In this document: positions 1 to 11,950 of the stretch, piece by piece
How positions within the stretch are numbered: the stretch's first letter is position 1
Layout of the letters: every line of letters begins with the position of its first letter
Source of the DNA: Gloeopeniophorella convolvens
Lineage: Eukaryota > Basidiomycota > Agaricomycetes > Russulales
Assembly: GCA_022496205.1 (NCBI GenBank)
Contig: WTXD01000036.1
Span: 1 to 64,000, forward strand
Reading direction: 5' to 3'
DNA length: 64,000 nucleotides
Translations under genes and position numbers: made by a program
Notes under the pieces: generated by a model
Told to the model about the DNA's origin: nothing
Seen by the model: only the letters and a program-made list of their open reading frames with translations
Database searches by the model: none

Positions 1-941
1 GCGCAAGGTCTAGGGTGGTGTTCCCCGCCTTGTTATACACCAAAACCGCTCCCACTTAAGGGCAGACGGCCAACCATTCACTAGCCAAAAAGCGTCACAA
101 GGGGCTTCCCCCCTGCTTGCCTAAGGGGCCATAAGGGCCGCTCTTCTGGCTCCACACACAGCGGCTGACTACTGCACGCTGGTGGGTTTCCCCAGGAACA
201 TGTACAGTAGTGTATAGTAAAAGTACTGTAGTGCGCACTGTGGGGTGAGGAAGCTTACTGTGGTTCTGCGTCGCCACGCTCCGTCCCACAGCTTGCAGGA
301 AGTCCGGTTAGGACCCAAGTGCTATGCACAATCCCATGGCCTAGCCAGGGAAGGAGGAAGGAAAGAGTGGAACAGAGGCTCGCCTTGTTGGGAGTGAAGA
401 TGCGGTGTCTTGTCAAGGGAGCTTGTGTAAATCTTCAGTGCAAGGTATTTAGGCAGGGCCCATAACCTGTTGAAGCGCAGCAAGGGTGGAGTGACAACTG
501 AAGGACACAGAGTGACGCTCAGTCAAGGAAGGTCAAAAGACTTGATTACAACAATACCTGAAGGACACAGAGTGACGCTGTAAGGTAGTTGTAAGTATAA
601 GAAAGTAGAAAGGAGCGTAAGTGTACTTGCCTCAGTCAAGGAAGGTCAAAAGACTGAGGCTACAAAGGCGAAGAAAGGAGTCCTTATATACTGTAAGGAG
701 CGACAGATAGCATGTGATAAACACTGCTTAGAAAGCCTAGGAGACCCACATGAAATGGAGTAAGAGTGGGTACCGGAGTACAAGGTGGGTCATAGAATGC
801 CCTAGAAGAGTCCGGAACACGGAAACGAATGTGGGGCTGAGCACAGCCTTAAGTCTAGAACATTATGTACACAAGATAAGATAGTCCTTGATCATTAGGT
901 CCATATCTAATCTAATCAGAGCCGCCAGGACACTGTCCGTC
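1..941. other. Intergenic stretch with short direct and inverted repeats
   Basis: No convincing coding exon was found. A 22-bp direct repeat occurs at 498-519 and 558-579, interleaved with a 25-bp direct repeat at 518-542 and 631-655. The second copy of the latter is closed by perfect inverted ends CTCAGTC / GACTGAG (631-658). The stretch lies downstream of the gene at 942-2642, which runs leftward, so part of it may be its 3' untranslated region. Confidence 0.5.
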
Positions 942-2642
942 TCAACAGATCTTGCCACGGTTCTTGGTCCCGCGCGGCAATGGCAGGGTGGTTAACTTCC
1001 TAGGTGAACCTCGCACGCGAGGATACTTGAAGTCCACCAGGGTCGTGGCATAGGCGTCCAAGTCCGCAAGGGCGTCATTCAACTACATGGGACGGGGTGC
1101 CACACGGTGAGCTCTAGTACACAAACGAGCAGCAAGTCACTCACTTCTGCTGTTCGGTATTCAGGTGGGTGCGACACCCAGATTTTCTTTTTCATGGCCA
1201 CCTTGCGACGTGCACCGCGTGCAGCACCCTGAGTGGTAATCTGCGACTTGCCCTCGGAGTCCTCATCCACGGGTCCTCCCACGCGACCCTCACGACCCCG
1301 TGCGTCCTCACGGTCCGTCTCAGACTCGTCGGTTGACTGGTATCCAGTCACTCCTAGGAACGTGAACTCAGGCGAGCTGAGGTCCAGAACTCCCGGTGGC
1401 AAATCGAAGCGCAGGCGCGCGCGAAGCGCGGCTTTCTGTGAGCAAGGTGAGCAATGATGCGCTCCTGAAGCATACGCGCGACTCACGTTTATCTTGCGGT
1501 TCTTGCGCTTGATCACAGGATCGGTGTCCGAGACCTCGTCGGCATCGCCCCTTGCAGCCACAGCTTCGGCACGTTTGAGGTACGCATCGCTGTACGAGGT
1601 CCAGGCAGTCTGCACAACACCTATGATAACCTCAACATCCGTGCCTCGCAGCAAGGGCGCAGGCGCGCGGGGGCAGAAGCGCTCCCCATGTTGCTGCACG
1701 TTCTGTGCAACCGTATCACCCCACGCAAGACGGTTCGCAGCCCAGCCCGCTCCCCATTGCGGCCGCAGGAGCTCTCTGTCCCCCACAGAGACAAAGTACA
1801 CGGGCGTGCCATCCTCGGGGTTGCTGACAGGGTGAGGGAAATTTTTCTTCTGCGTCTGCAGCATTCCCATCATGTGCAACATGACACAGCGCACGGCGGC
1901 CTCACAAACCAGTACATCAGCCTCTGAGGTCTTCCAGATAGCAGAGGAAACCCGACGTACCGCAAGCGTTTTCCGGTGCAATTTGGGGAGAGCGTAGTGC
2001 CTCCCGCGACGCCCACCTTGGGCCTGCGGAATCGAGTTTCCGCCGTCTGCGCCCCCAGACTCGCCCGGGCCTGTGTTGCTCAAGGCATTGGCAACGTGCG
2101 CCTCCAGCCCACCGATACGTGCCTCGAGGGCACTATGCCACTGGGTGCCCATGCTCTCGAGGGTGCTGCAGAGCTCCTCGCGCAGCGCCCCCAGTGAGTC
2201 CCCCAAGTCCTTGGCCTTCTTCTCATACGAACTCTCCAGGGCTTCGAGGCGCCCCACAAATGCATTCATCGTACGTGTCGATTCTGCAACTTCGCGGCCC
2301 ATGCGGCTCAACTTGTCCGTGACTTCCTTGGGAACGCCAGCACGAATTGACGCGCCTGACGTGCCACCACCCGTGCCGCTACCCCCAAGGCTCGGCGCGG
2401 GTGTGGCGCTGCGATCTGCAGAATGCGACACATGAGTAAGTCACAGAGTTTTTCATCAAATATCTAAGCTAACACATACCACGAAAGGGTGCGGCTGCAT
2501 TGCGAGGGAAGAGGGGTGCCGGGGGGCGACCAGCAAAGGGGTTCAAGAACGGCGTACCCCCTGCGCGCAGTCATACGGTGTGAGTGGCCGTATGCTCGCT
2601 GAGGACACGCATATACTCACCCTGCTGACCAGATCCGGTCAT
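942..2642 (-). CDS. Unrecognised 487-aa protein with coiled coil, five exons
   Basis: Spliced model with consistent phase: exons 2642-2621, 2560-2480, 2415-1487, 1435-1145 and 1082-942, with introns at 2561-2620, 2416-2479, 1436-1486 and 1083-1144 that begin GTGAGT or GTATGT and end in AG. The 1436-1486 intron is 51 nt and in frame, so it could be misread as coding. The N terminus is Gly/Pro-rich. Residues about 65-150 contain a likely coiled coil (MGREVAESTRTM and following heptads). A central region with conserved-looking Trp and Cys residues follows, then an acidic/basic tail. Start chosen because the frame upstream of 2642 has no ATG before a stop. I do not recognise the family; the style resembles lineage-specific agaricomycete proteins. 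Gene structure is well supported, function unknown. Confidence 0.7.
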
Positions 2643-4678
2643 TCCGTCGGTGCGCGGACGCTTGGAAGGCTCCTGACGAGGAGTGCTGGGTGGGGTATGG
2701 TGTGTGACGCTGCTGCCACGGAAGCTGGGGCGGGGGCGGGCTGGCTCGGCATTGGGGGCTTCGGTGCGTCAGTGATGCCCACCCCGTTCTTCAGCAGCTC
2801 ATTTTATACCCCAGAGCGTAGGGGCCGTGCGCGCGCGGGGATTTTCTGTGCGGACGCACAAAGTCTTCGATGATGGCTCGAAAAATGGTCGCGCTGACGG
2901 CGCACCACACTTCCATTGAGTCTCGGACGTCTCCAGTACATACAGAGGGTGCTGTGCTACATATTTGTTTTGGAATCTAAGCATTTCGTCCACGTTTGCG
3001 CGTGCTACGAGGCAGATGGTGCAAGGGAGGGACGAGGGAGGCCAGGATCAGACAGAAGCGCCGGGCCGGTCACACCGTTTGACAAGTGATGGCCGGGAAG
3101 CGCTCTAAATGACGCTGTTTTGTGGCCATTCAGGAACCTATCCGTCATGATTCAGGCGATTGACAGCGGACGGATAGATTCCTGAAATGTGCTGTATTTT
3201 GGGCTTTCAGTCACAGTTCCGGCCCGGAACTTTCGCACGAAGTCCAGTGTTAGCTTCGTTGCAGATCATACCGTCGAATCTCCGCGGACGTACGAATGTC
3301 TAGCAGACAGAAGAACGCCACAAGTATGCGGCACCAGTGAAGATGTCAAGTTCAGTCTGGATCTTGAGCTGACAATGAGCCATTTACAATGAGGCCAGCA
3401 CTTGGTCATCTCCGTTGCTGACGTTGTCACGAACCCAGACGACGATCCTTGCGACACACGATAACGGATGACATGGGTTAGGGATGCAGAGCTACTCACG
3501 AGAGGCCCGGGAAAATACCACAAAGCGGTCCAATGCGCAGCTGGAGCTGTAAAGTAAAGACGTGTCCAAAGTCTTCGCTCGGCGCCGTCCGCCGCATTCC
3601 TGGCAGGCTGAGTGTGGGAAAGCGTTACACAATCACATCATCTCTCGTGTCCGAGAAGATATCGGCGCTCTCCCGGGCCAAGGTTTCCGCGAACCCGTTC
3701 AAGAAAACGTTCCTCGGTCTCTACAGCAGTATCCTCTTTGTACCTGTTAGCGACTTGACTGCGGTAGTGCAGCATCTGCTGTTCTTTCGTTACTCCTCCG
3801 ACCCGGCTGGGCCACATCCAAGCATGACTGTTGTGAGTTGCTCCCTCTATCACACTTTGCAGCCGTCAGCGCGCTAGGGACGAAGTTACCGTTCTGTACC
3901 CCGATACTGACACGATCATACTGACACGATCATACCCAGGATTGCTCTGCAATTCTCTTGCCCCGTGCCATTCTACACGACCCTGTCATTGAGCCTGAAC
4001 GGTATTGCACCTGCGAGCTTCTCGATCGTGAGGGAGACATGTTTTTTGCGGCCGTCGATGTGCGTCTTGCGGCGCATGACCGAGCTGTCCCGGTAAGCAC
4101 CAATTATCATCCATCGTGCTGCTGCAGACGTCGACTTTGCCAGCGGAAAAACACGAACTGACTGGGATTTCATCGACGGGACATCGTACCGTGACTCTCC
4201 GATCCGGAGGCGCCACTTGACCGTGCCCACGCCATCCCGTTTTTATCATCCCTGATTGCACAAAGGCGCAGCGAACGCCAGCACGCGCTAGGTCGAAGAA
4301 CAGAGCTACAGCACGTACTGGCTAATCCCTTGGCGCATTGGCTGATGGCATGGCAGGCAAAGTTCGCACGCGGGGCGTGGAGATTCGATACGAAAGCGTT
4401 AAAATTGTTGAGAATCGGTATCAGTGATGTTTGAACGAGCGGAAAAGACCTCTATAGCCTGCATGCGAACGGGGCACTGAGGTAGACCTTGTTCGATTGC
4501 TACATCCCGGCGTGAATACCACTGCCTCCGAAATTGCGCGACGGATTGTGTAATCGAACATTGCAGATTCAAGAAAAACGCAGTTCAGATAGCTACAGTA
4601 CATACGCTCGCCTAGCACATACACGAATGTGCATATCATATACAGACTATATTCACAATACGTTGGCCTCGCAATGAA
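2643..4678. other. Non-coding stretch with an imperfect 19-bp hairpin and a 14-bp tandem repeat
   Basis: No gene could be supported. An imperfect inverted repeat has arms at 3128-3146 and 3169-3188 around CAGGAACCTATCCGTC. A 14-bp unit (ATACTGACACGATC) is tandemly duplicated at 3904-3931. Short open frames at 3500-4260 on the minus strand faintly resemble the start of a C2-type receptor but are not convincing. Confidence 0.45.
2801..2808 (-). promoter_or_regulatory. TATA box upstream of the 942-2642 gene
   Basis: On the minus strand the sequence reads TATAAAAT, about 160 bp upstream of the proposed ATG at 2642. This is a reasonable distance for a fungal core promoter with a moderate leader. 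Confidence 0.4.
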
Positions 4679-7600
4679 CTAATGTGTTATGGTGTCCATA
4701 CACCGCATCCAGTCTCGTCCGTGAACAAACCTGCTCAGATCTAAGACTGTCTCGTTTTCAACGGAAGCAACCCACACATTGCTCGGACGATGCAACCCGG
4801 TCCTGTGTGGTCCTGGAACCCACACGAGAAGCTCTCCCTCTGGTCCACGTATCCAGCCGTCGTCATCGATTACAGACTGGTCTGTGAAGCTAGGCATGCT
4901 GGGCGTCGTACTGCTGGCACAGGATGAAGGAAGGATTGAGTACAGAAACCGGAAACTAAGATGTCTAACTTACGAACTAGGTGTTCGTGAGTCCAGGGGA
5001 TTTTCCGCGATACTCTGGATGTCCACTTTCCATAGGCCGATCGAGCCGTCATCGGAACCCGAGGCAATGTGGTGACCGTCTGGCGAGAATGCAACAGAGC
5101 TGACCGAATCAGTGTGCCCTGTGAATGACCCTGCGACGACCTCGCCTGTCTTGACATCCCAGACACGGACCGTCTTGTCCTCCGATCCCGAGGCAATGTG
5201 GTGACCGTCTGGCGAGAACGCGACAGAGTTGACCAAACTGGTGTGCCCCTTGAATGGCCCCGCGACGACCTGGCCTGTCTTGGCATCCCAGACACGGACC
5301 GTGTTGTCAAACGATCCCGAGGCAATGTGGTGACCGTCTGGCGAGAACGCGACAGAGTAGACCGAAGCGGTGTGCCCCTTGAATGGCCCCGCAATGACCT
5401 GGCCTGTCTTGGCATCCCAGACACGGACCGTGTTGTCAAACGATCCCGAGGCAATGTGGTGACCGTCTGGCGAGAACGCGACAGAGTAGACCGAACTGGT
5501 GTGCCCCGTGAATGGCCCCGCAATGACCTGGCCTGTCTTGGCGTCCCAGACACGGACCGTGTTGTCCTCCGATCCCGAGGCAATGTGGTGACCGTCTGGC
5601 GAGAACGCGACAGAGTAGACCGAACTGGTGTGCCCCGTGAATGGCCCCGCAACGACCTGGCCTGTCTTGGCATCCCAGACACGGACCGTGCTGTCCGACG
5701 ATCCCGAGGCAATGTGGTGACCGTCTGGCGAGAACGCGACAGAGTTGACCGAACTGGTGTGCCCCTTGAATGGCCCTGCGACGACCTGGCCTGTCTTGGC
5801 ATCCCAGACACGGACCGTGTTGTCCTCCGATCCCGAGGCAATGTGGTGACCGTCTGGCGAGAACGCGACAGAGTAGACCCAATTGGTGTGCCCCGTGAAT
5901 GGCCCCGCAACGACCTGGCCTGTCTTGGCATCCCAGACACGGACCGTGTTGTCCTCCGATCCCGAGGCAATGTGGTGACCGTCTGGCGAGAACGCGACAG
6001 AGTAGACCGAAGCGGTGTGCCCCTTGAATGGCCCCGCAATGACCTGGCCTGTCTTGGCATCCCAGACACGGACCGTGTTGTCCGACGATCCCGAGGCAAT
6101 GTGGTGACCGTCTGGCGAGAACGCGACAGAGTTGACCGAACTGGTGTGCCCCGTGAATGGCCCCGCAACGACCTGGCCTGTCTTGGCATCCCAGACACGG
6201 ACCGTGTTGTCCTCCGATCCCGAGGCAATGTGGTGACCGTCTGGCGAGAACGCGACAGAGTAGACCCAAATGGTGTGCCCCTTGAATGGCCCTGCGACGA
6301 CCTGGCCTGTCTTGGCATCCCAGACACGGACCGTCTTGTCCGACGATCCCGAGGCGATGTGGTGACCGTCTGGCGAGAACGCGACAGAGTTGACCAAACT
6401 GGTGTGCCCCTTGAATGGCCCCGCGACGACCTGGCCTGTCTTGGCATCCCAGACACGGACCGTGTTGTCCGACGATCCCGAGGCGATGTGGTGACCGTCT
6501 GGCGAGAACGCGACAGAGTTGACCGAACTGGTGTGCCCCTCGAACGGCCCCGCGACGACCTGGCCTGTCTTGGCATCCCAGACACGGACCGTGTTGTCCA
6601 ACGATCCCGAGGCAATGTGGTGACCGTCTGGCGAGAACGCAACAGAGTTGACCCAATTGGTGTGCCCCTTGAACGGCCCCGCGACGACCTGGCCTGTCTT
6701 GGCATCCCAGACACGGACCGTGTTGTCCAACGATCCCGAGGCAATGTGGTGACCGTCTGGCGAGAACGCGACAGAGTTGACCCGACTGGTGTGCCCCTTG
6801 AATGGCCCCGCGACGACCTGGCCTGTCTTGGCATCACAGACACGGACCGTGTTGTCCCACGATCCCGAGGCGATACGTGTACCGTCCGGGGAGAATGCAA
6901 TGCTGAGACATCCCCCCACACCGGAATGACCATCTCCTGTGATGGCCAACTGGACAACCGCCCCCGTTCCAGCGACAGCGTGTTTGGGAACAAGCGTGCG
7001 TAATGGCTGAAAATGATGGATTTTTCAGGACAAAACGGGAGGGCTGACAGGTAAATGTGCGGAGCGCTCGCTGCTATAGGCATCCCAAAATACCGCACAA
7101 ATTTCAGCGCGTCGTTCGTCCATGTCATGAGCGCGTCAATCGCTGCTGAACACTGATTTTGACGCCATCCGTCAGGACTGCTGCACATTACAAAGGGCGC
7201 GGATCGATACTCACCTTGTCACGATGCTTTGTCTGCCAGACCTTCGCAATCGACATGGCCTCCGACGCGAGATTGACAGCGCCAAGCAGGCTCATGGCTT
7301 CCAGCCAGGAAAGGAAGTCGGTCTCGAAGAACAATTGCACCATATCGACGAGCTCTTCGGGGATCCGTACTGGAGATGGTTGTCCCAACAGCGACAGGCG
7401 TATGACAGTGCGCGCGAGATGCGCTTATCTCTGAGGCCTGGGAGATCTGAGACGTCTTCGTTTCGATCATATGACCTCGGGAGCTTGCACATGTCGAATT
7501 CGAGTTCTTCATGCATGACGTCGAATGAACAGCACGCCAGCCGATGGTGAGCGTCGCCAAGGTCAACCCAGAACTTCCTGGCCCTCTGTTTGTCTGTAAG

Positions 7601-10419
7601 GAAGTCACGGAAGGACGTGTGGAGCGGAACAACAGGCAGGGATGAGTCGGATTCGGAGGTAACATTGCTCAGCAACGAGCCAAGGTGACCGACAACTGCC
7701 CGTATCGAATCTTCGTCAAGGCGGTCATCGGACTTTTCATGCTGGTGCATTTCAGCGAGAGCGCTGATAGAGAATGGCTCGAATGCAGCGAATAGCTGCC
7801 CCGCGACAGATCTGAATAAGGGGAGGACACCGTCGTCGTCGAAGCATGCGGACAGTACGGTTATATATAATTCATCCAGGGGGTTTGCAGCTGCCTGGCC
7901 GCCGGACACAGGGTGGAGAAGTTGTTTGGCGATCCAAGACGTGGTACGGCCGGCCGGAGGGCGTTGGATGTAGTCGCATGCGACAGCTGCCCACTGGAAC
8001 GATCGTTCCGCCTTCTCAGCCAGCCTGGCACCGTACAACTCGTAAAGATTACTGGCTCGGAGTTGGTGGCGAACGTAGGCGTCGATATCGGTGACCGTTG
8101 TAGAGGAAAGGACCCGGTCGTTCATGTGTCGAACCTCTACTGACAGGGGACCTGCTCTGCTGAAGGCGTCCACAATGTCCTTCTCTGGCCTCGAAGTGAT
8201 AAGGATGCGGAAATTCGACGGGAGTTTGGAGATGCGACTGGCGAGGAACGTGTGCAGCCCAGCCACTCCCGATGCGGCTTCAGATTCGTCCAACGCATCG
8301 ATGACAATCAAGGTGGGTCCGATGAAGGGTACGCCCTCGAGTGACTTCAATAGCATGACGTCGAATATGCTACTATAGTCCTGACGACTCCGAAGAGACG
8401 TGTTATTCTCGACGATCTTGCCCAAGGAAACTCTGAACGTTGGATACCGGTCCGCAAGGTCGTGGACGAGGCCGGTGAGAAGAAGGTGACTGCCTTGGTC
8501 GTCGTGATTGGATCGCCGGGTCCGTGAGAAGACGAATGAAGAGGCGAGACGGCCTGTCTCATGGAACTGGAACGCAATCTCGTTCGCGATGACGACTTGC
8601 CTGTACCCGCTTGGCCAAACAGGATGAGGGCCTGCGAGGGTCCGGGGCTGTTCACCCAGTCGGTGATGTAGTTCAAGAAGGCAAGACGAGTCCCTTGAAT
8701 GCACCTCTTGTCAGGGAGGAAGCTTGCCCCCTTTGGATACGGAATCTCTTTGATATCCACGATCGTACCTAGGGGAGGTGATGGTTCAATATCCTAGCAC
8801 ATGTCGAAATTGCTGTCATCACATACCAATGTCCTCAATTCCGCTCGCAACCTTTTCGAGCTGACCGGAGAGCGCGTCTATCCGATCGGGGATTTTGAGC
8901 ACCGCCATCTCGGTGGTGATGATAGCATGATCCAGAAAGCCCCGTTGTAGTTTCCCGAGGAGCTCAACATACTTTCTGACGTCCTCATTAGCATTGCGCC
9001 CAACATTATTTATGAATCGCGACCCTTCAGGCCATTTAATAAGCGCGACACCACGATTAGGCGATGGGAGGAACATACAGAAGTCTGTCTTTTTGCGTAG
9101 TTCTGGATCAAATCGCCGCATTCGCACACGATGTGCACATCCTCTGTAGAATCTTGACCTGCACGCTGCTGGCTGGAGCTTCTCCAGACCCACCCCAGCT
9201 TTGCGAGGTCGAACGCATCCCGGATTGCGATCTGCAAGGCCCCGAAGCTGGCATCGCGCTCGACTTGAGCGATGAACGTCTGTTACCGCGTTATGACAGT
9301 AAGCATATGGTCGCGGATGCCGCGTTGGAGGGCCCACCTTTGGAATGCACGAGAGGATACTCCATGCCATCTTCGCCCAAGGATGTATCTAATAGGCGGT
9401 CTCCGGCTCAGCAAGCGTCGAGGGATGGAAAGATCGACAGCACCTCTGCAATCTTATCCACTATGTCTACGACCTGCTTGACATTGTTGAGAGCGGGGGC
9501 CCACGTGTCGTACAGACCCACGACTTCCTCGAGGTCGCCCGGCGCTTTATCTGCAATCTGCATGGTCTGACTTATGGAATCTTTGGTGCCCTTGAGGTTG
9601 TCCATCGCCTTCTTGGCACTGCTTGAAGCCACCTCCGCAGAATGTACCTGATCCTCCATGCTAACATCTGGCGGAGCACCAGATCCGCCTGCTTCACCAA
9701 GAACTCTGCCGTCTTGAGGTGACGTAACAGGGGCCCGGGGAGAGCTGACAATCGCAGTCCCATACGCTGACTCGATGTTCCAGGAAGGTCTATAGAGAGT
9801 ACGAGAGTTGTCGTCCCAGTCGGATGGACTATAAGGTCAAACGCTGCGCGGGATGGTAAGCGGACAGGAAAAACAAGATAGCTCAGAGGGTCCCACACTG
9901 GAGAGATATCGCGCGAAGCGATTCCAAGGGTATCACGACCGCTCCGTGAAGGGGGAGGTCTGCATGGGGCCACGTTCGGCACGCAAAGACGCTCACAATG
10001 AGACGTGAAGAGGAAGTGACAGTGCTATGAGTATGTGTTATGATCAACGCGAATGTAGAAAGTTGCTGTCTCTCACAAGCCAGAAAGGACCCCGTCCCAC
10101 TGCACCGACCACCCCCTGCTCCGGATAGCCAACGTCTTCTCGGTCTTCGTTCCATCAGTCGCCGTCACATAGAATTTTCGCTCCTTCCCGCGCGATGTCC
10201 GGAGGTGAGGCAGGCCATCCGCTCGAACAACTACCTCAGGAGAGCGCTTGAGTTTCGGCGATTTGACAGGCTAGGATACTGCCACTTACCGGTCAATGTA
10301 GGGCGAGCACTGGTCGCCGGTGGCTGCTCAGGATTCCCCTGGGGTTCCACGTCGTCCCGAATGCTCCTGGGGGACAACTCAAGACCTACACCCGTAACAT
10401 ATAGCTGAGATGCACCACG
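4679..10419 (-). CDS. C2-NACHT-WD40 NOD-like receptor, frame broken at several points
   Basis: Fungal STAND/NLR protein, expected to act in cytosolic non-self recognition. From the N terminus: a C2-like domain (about 10,410-9,760; introns beginning GTAAGT, GTGAGA, GTGTGG), a helical region with the family signature HPWAKMAW after a 55-nt intron, then NACHT with P-loop FGQAGTGKS (about 8,600) and Walker B LIVIDALDES (about 8,280). A helical linker (ALKFVRYFG, HIYLSALPF) leads to a 15-blade WD40 domain. The last exon (4910-4679, after an intron at 4911-4973) gives the typical ending GELLVWVPGPHRTGL...LDLSRFVHG. The reading frame breaks near 9,092 (A5 on the coding strand), 8,593 (just after GKS), 7,370 and 6,912-6,970; each needs one extra base. 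No internal stop interrupts the domains otherwise. The start is unresolved; 10,419 marks an ATG near the first C2 exon. Either a decaying gene or missing bases. Confidence 0.8.
4985..6912 (-). repeat. Fifteen near-identical 129-bp WD40 repeats
   Basis: Fifteen tandem 43-codon blades share the core SVAFSPDGHHIASGS...VRVWDAKTGQV. Thirteen inner blades are nearly identical at DNA level. Differences concentrate at a few codons: position 2 (N/Y/S), the residue after IASGS (S, E, L, F, W, D), the residue after the following D (N, K, S, G), V/I, K/T/E before GHT, and the two residues after GHT (SS, NW, SL, IW, AS, SR, DS). Such homogeneity with variation at few sites is known from Podospora HET-E/HNWD-type receptors, where repeats are shuffled and surface residues diversify. 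Repeats this similar are prone to collapse or expansion in assembly. Confidence 0.95.
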
Positions 10420-11003
10420 AAGTCGCCATGTTCAATTCGTTCTTCAGAGTTGAGCCGTCGCAGCTGGAGGTTGAAACAGTGTGGAGGGAGGACAAGAGAA
10501 GGAGTAAAGAGGCACTGGGTTGGAACTGCGTGTTGGGCAAAACGTGGCGCTAAACCCTATACCCACGCACTTCTTTGACAGGCAGGGTCACAGCATTCTG
10601 CGCGTCCTGCGGAGCGCCGCATGCGAAGGATGTCCAATCTAGTAGTTGAAGGAGTTGGGATCCGGGCCCAAATTCCAACCTAGTTCGCTCGTTGCGTCAT
10701 GCTAGGAATATCAACCTGCTAAACACAAGGTCATTGCTGTATGAACAGCCGAGCTGGATGCCCCGCAGGTTGTCGTAAAGGATCGAAAGCCATTTCTTGA
10801 CCATTTCCACAGCGCCGCAGCGCCGTCCGCCTTGTTGCCATTTCGGGGAGCCCTGGTCCGGCGACAAGCGCCGTCGAACCGCATGATGCGCCTGCACCCG
10901 GCGGACCCGACTCAGAACAATGCATAGATCTATTCAGCAATGCACTTCAAAGTACAGCACGAGCGCAGCACGACGACATGCAGGCCGCATCGCATCCCCT
11001 TAT
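10420..11003. other. Intergenic stretch between the NLR and DAP1
   Basis: It should hold the NLR promoter and the 3' untranslated region of DAP1. Short open frames at 10,697-10,940 look random. No repeat or RNA gene was seen. Confidence 0.5.
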
Positions 11004-11664
11004 TCAGACCGAGTCGTTCTCTACGAGGCGCCCGCAGACAATATACTTGTTGGAGAAGTGCTCGATCCAGCCCTTCATGTTCTCACTGCAGCTACAGTCA
11101 GCATCCATTCTGCACGAACAAAGCGAGACACGCACATCTCCTCGGGCGTCAGGTCCTCGAGCTTGTCGAGGGGCTGATCGATCGGCGTCAGCATCTCTGT
11201 GGCCTCGATCAGCACCTACACGAAAGACCGGGCCCGAATCGCACGCGTACGCACCGACGTCGAACGACTGCTTCGCCATCCCGCGCGACGCATCGCGCCC
11301 CGCAAAGTTGCCGTACATGCCGTCTGTGCATGCCAGTCAGTTTGATGCCGCGACTGCAAGAGAGCGTGCGGCGCTCACCGGGCCCGTAGAAACCCCTGCC
11401 GGCCGTGACGTCGAACACAGTGCCGGCGATGGCGAGGAGGATGCGGCCGCCGTCGCGGCCATCAAACGGCACGAGCGTGCGCGGGGTGAACGTCGTGAAG
11501 AGCAGCGCGGGGGCGTGCGTGCGGGGCATCCACGCGTACGCAGCCTTGAACTCTGAGGGCGGGGTGCGCGGGACAGTGGTGGAGGGCAGCAAGATGCGCT
11601 GGAGGAGGTAGAGGATGTAGAGCAAGAGCGCAGTGTTGACGGGGTGTGCGAGTGAATAGGACAT
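11004..11664 (-). CDS. DAP1: DAP1-type haem-binding protein (MAPR / cytochrome b5-like)
   Basis: Four exons: 11664-11379, 11323-11255, 11196-11136 and 11085-11004, giving 165 aa with all phases fitting. The N terminus has a single hydrophobic anchor (ALLLYILYLLQRILL), followed by the MAPR fold: TPRTLVPFDG, ILLAIAGTVFDVTAGRGFYG, DGMYGNFAGRDASRGMA, and a C-terminal WIEHFSNKYIVCGRL. Membrane-associated progesterone receptor proteins bind haem through a Tyr and support P450 enzymes of sterol synthesis (Erg11 in yeast); they sit on the ER facing the cytosol. Divergently arranged with NC2-alpha, sharing a 286-bp promoter region. Family membership is certain; the partner enzyme is inferred from yeast. 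Confidence 0.9.
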
Positions 11665-11950
11665 ATCGCCAACTCGATGTCAATTAGCAAGCAGAGCGAC
11701 GGTGGTGACGACGACGTAGAGCTGAGGAAGACGGCGGTGTTCGGCTCAGCGGCAGCCGAAGGCCACGTGGTTAGACCCTAACCCAAGAGTGACGCAGTAT
11801 AAGTGATGATCTAATACAATCTCGCAGGAGCGCCGCGGCATAAATATCCGCCGTCGCCGCGCGCTCACCCGCGTCTCCCTGCCCCCCTCCGTGTCCCCGC
11901 CTGCCGCTTCCGCCCGCCGCCCACGCCCCCCAACCCCCGCCCGCCCCCCA
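11665..11950. promoter_or_regulatory. Shared divergent promoter region of DAP1 and NC2-alpha
   Basis: The 286 bp between two ATGs pointing away from each other. A TATA-like CATAAATATCC lies near 11,839-11,849, about 105 bp before the NC2-alpha ATG. No TATA box was seen on the DAP1 side. Confidence 0.45.

Noticed and set aside
3500..4260. Minus-strand frames that vaguely resemble a C2/receptor N terminus
   Set aside because: No consistent splicing, no clear C2 motif and no downstream NACHT; likely chance composition or too decayed to call.
5198..7003. Long plus-strand open frame (601 codons) across the WD40 array, and another minus-strand frame in a third phase
   Set aside because: Both are shadows of the 129-bp repeats: a repeat length divisible by three keeps every frame open. 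Only the frame with SPDG...VRVWD is a known fold.
9490..10000. Apparent frame breaks in the NLR C2 region
   Set aside because: They are resolved by a 70-nt intron (GTGTGGGACC...CTTATAG) and a 55-nt intron (GTGCTGTCG...CTATTAG), which restore one frame.
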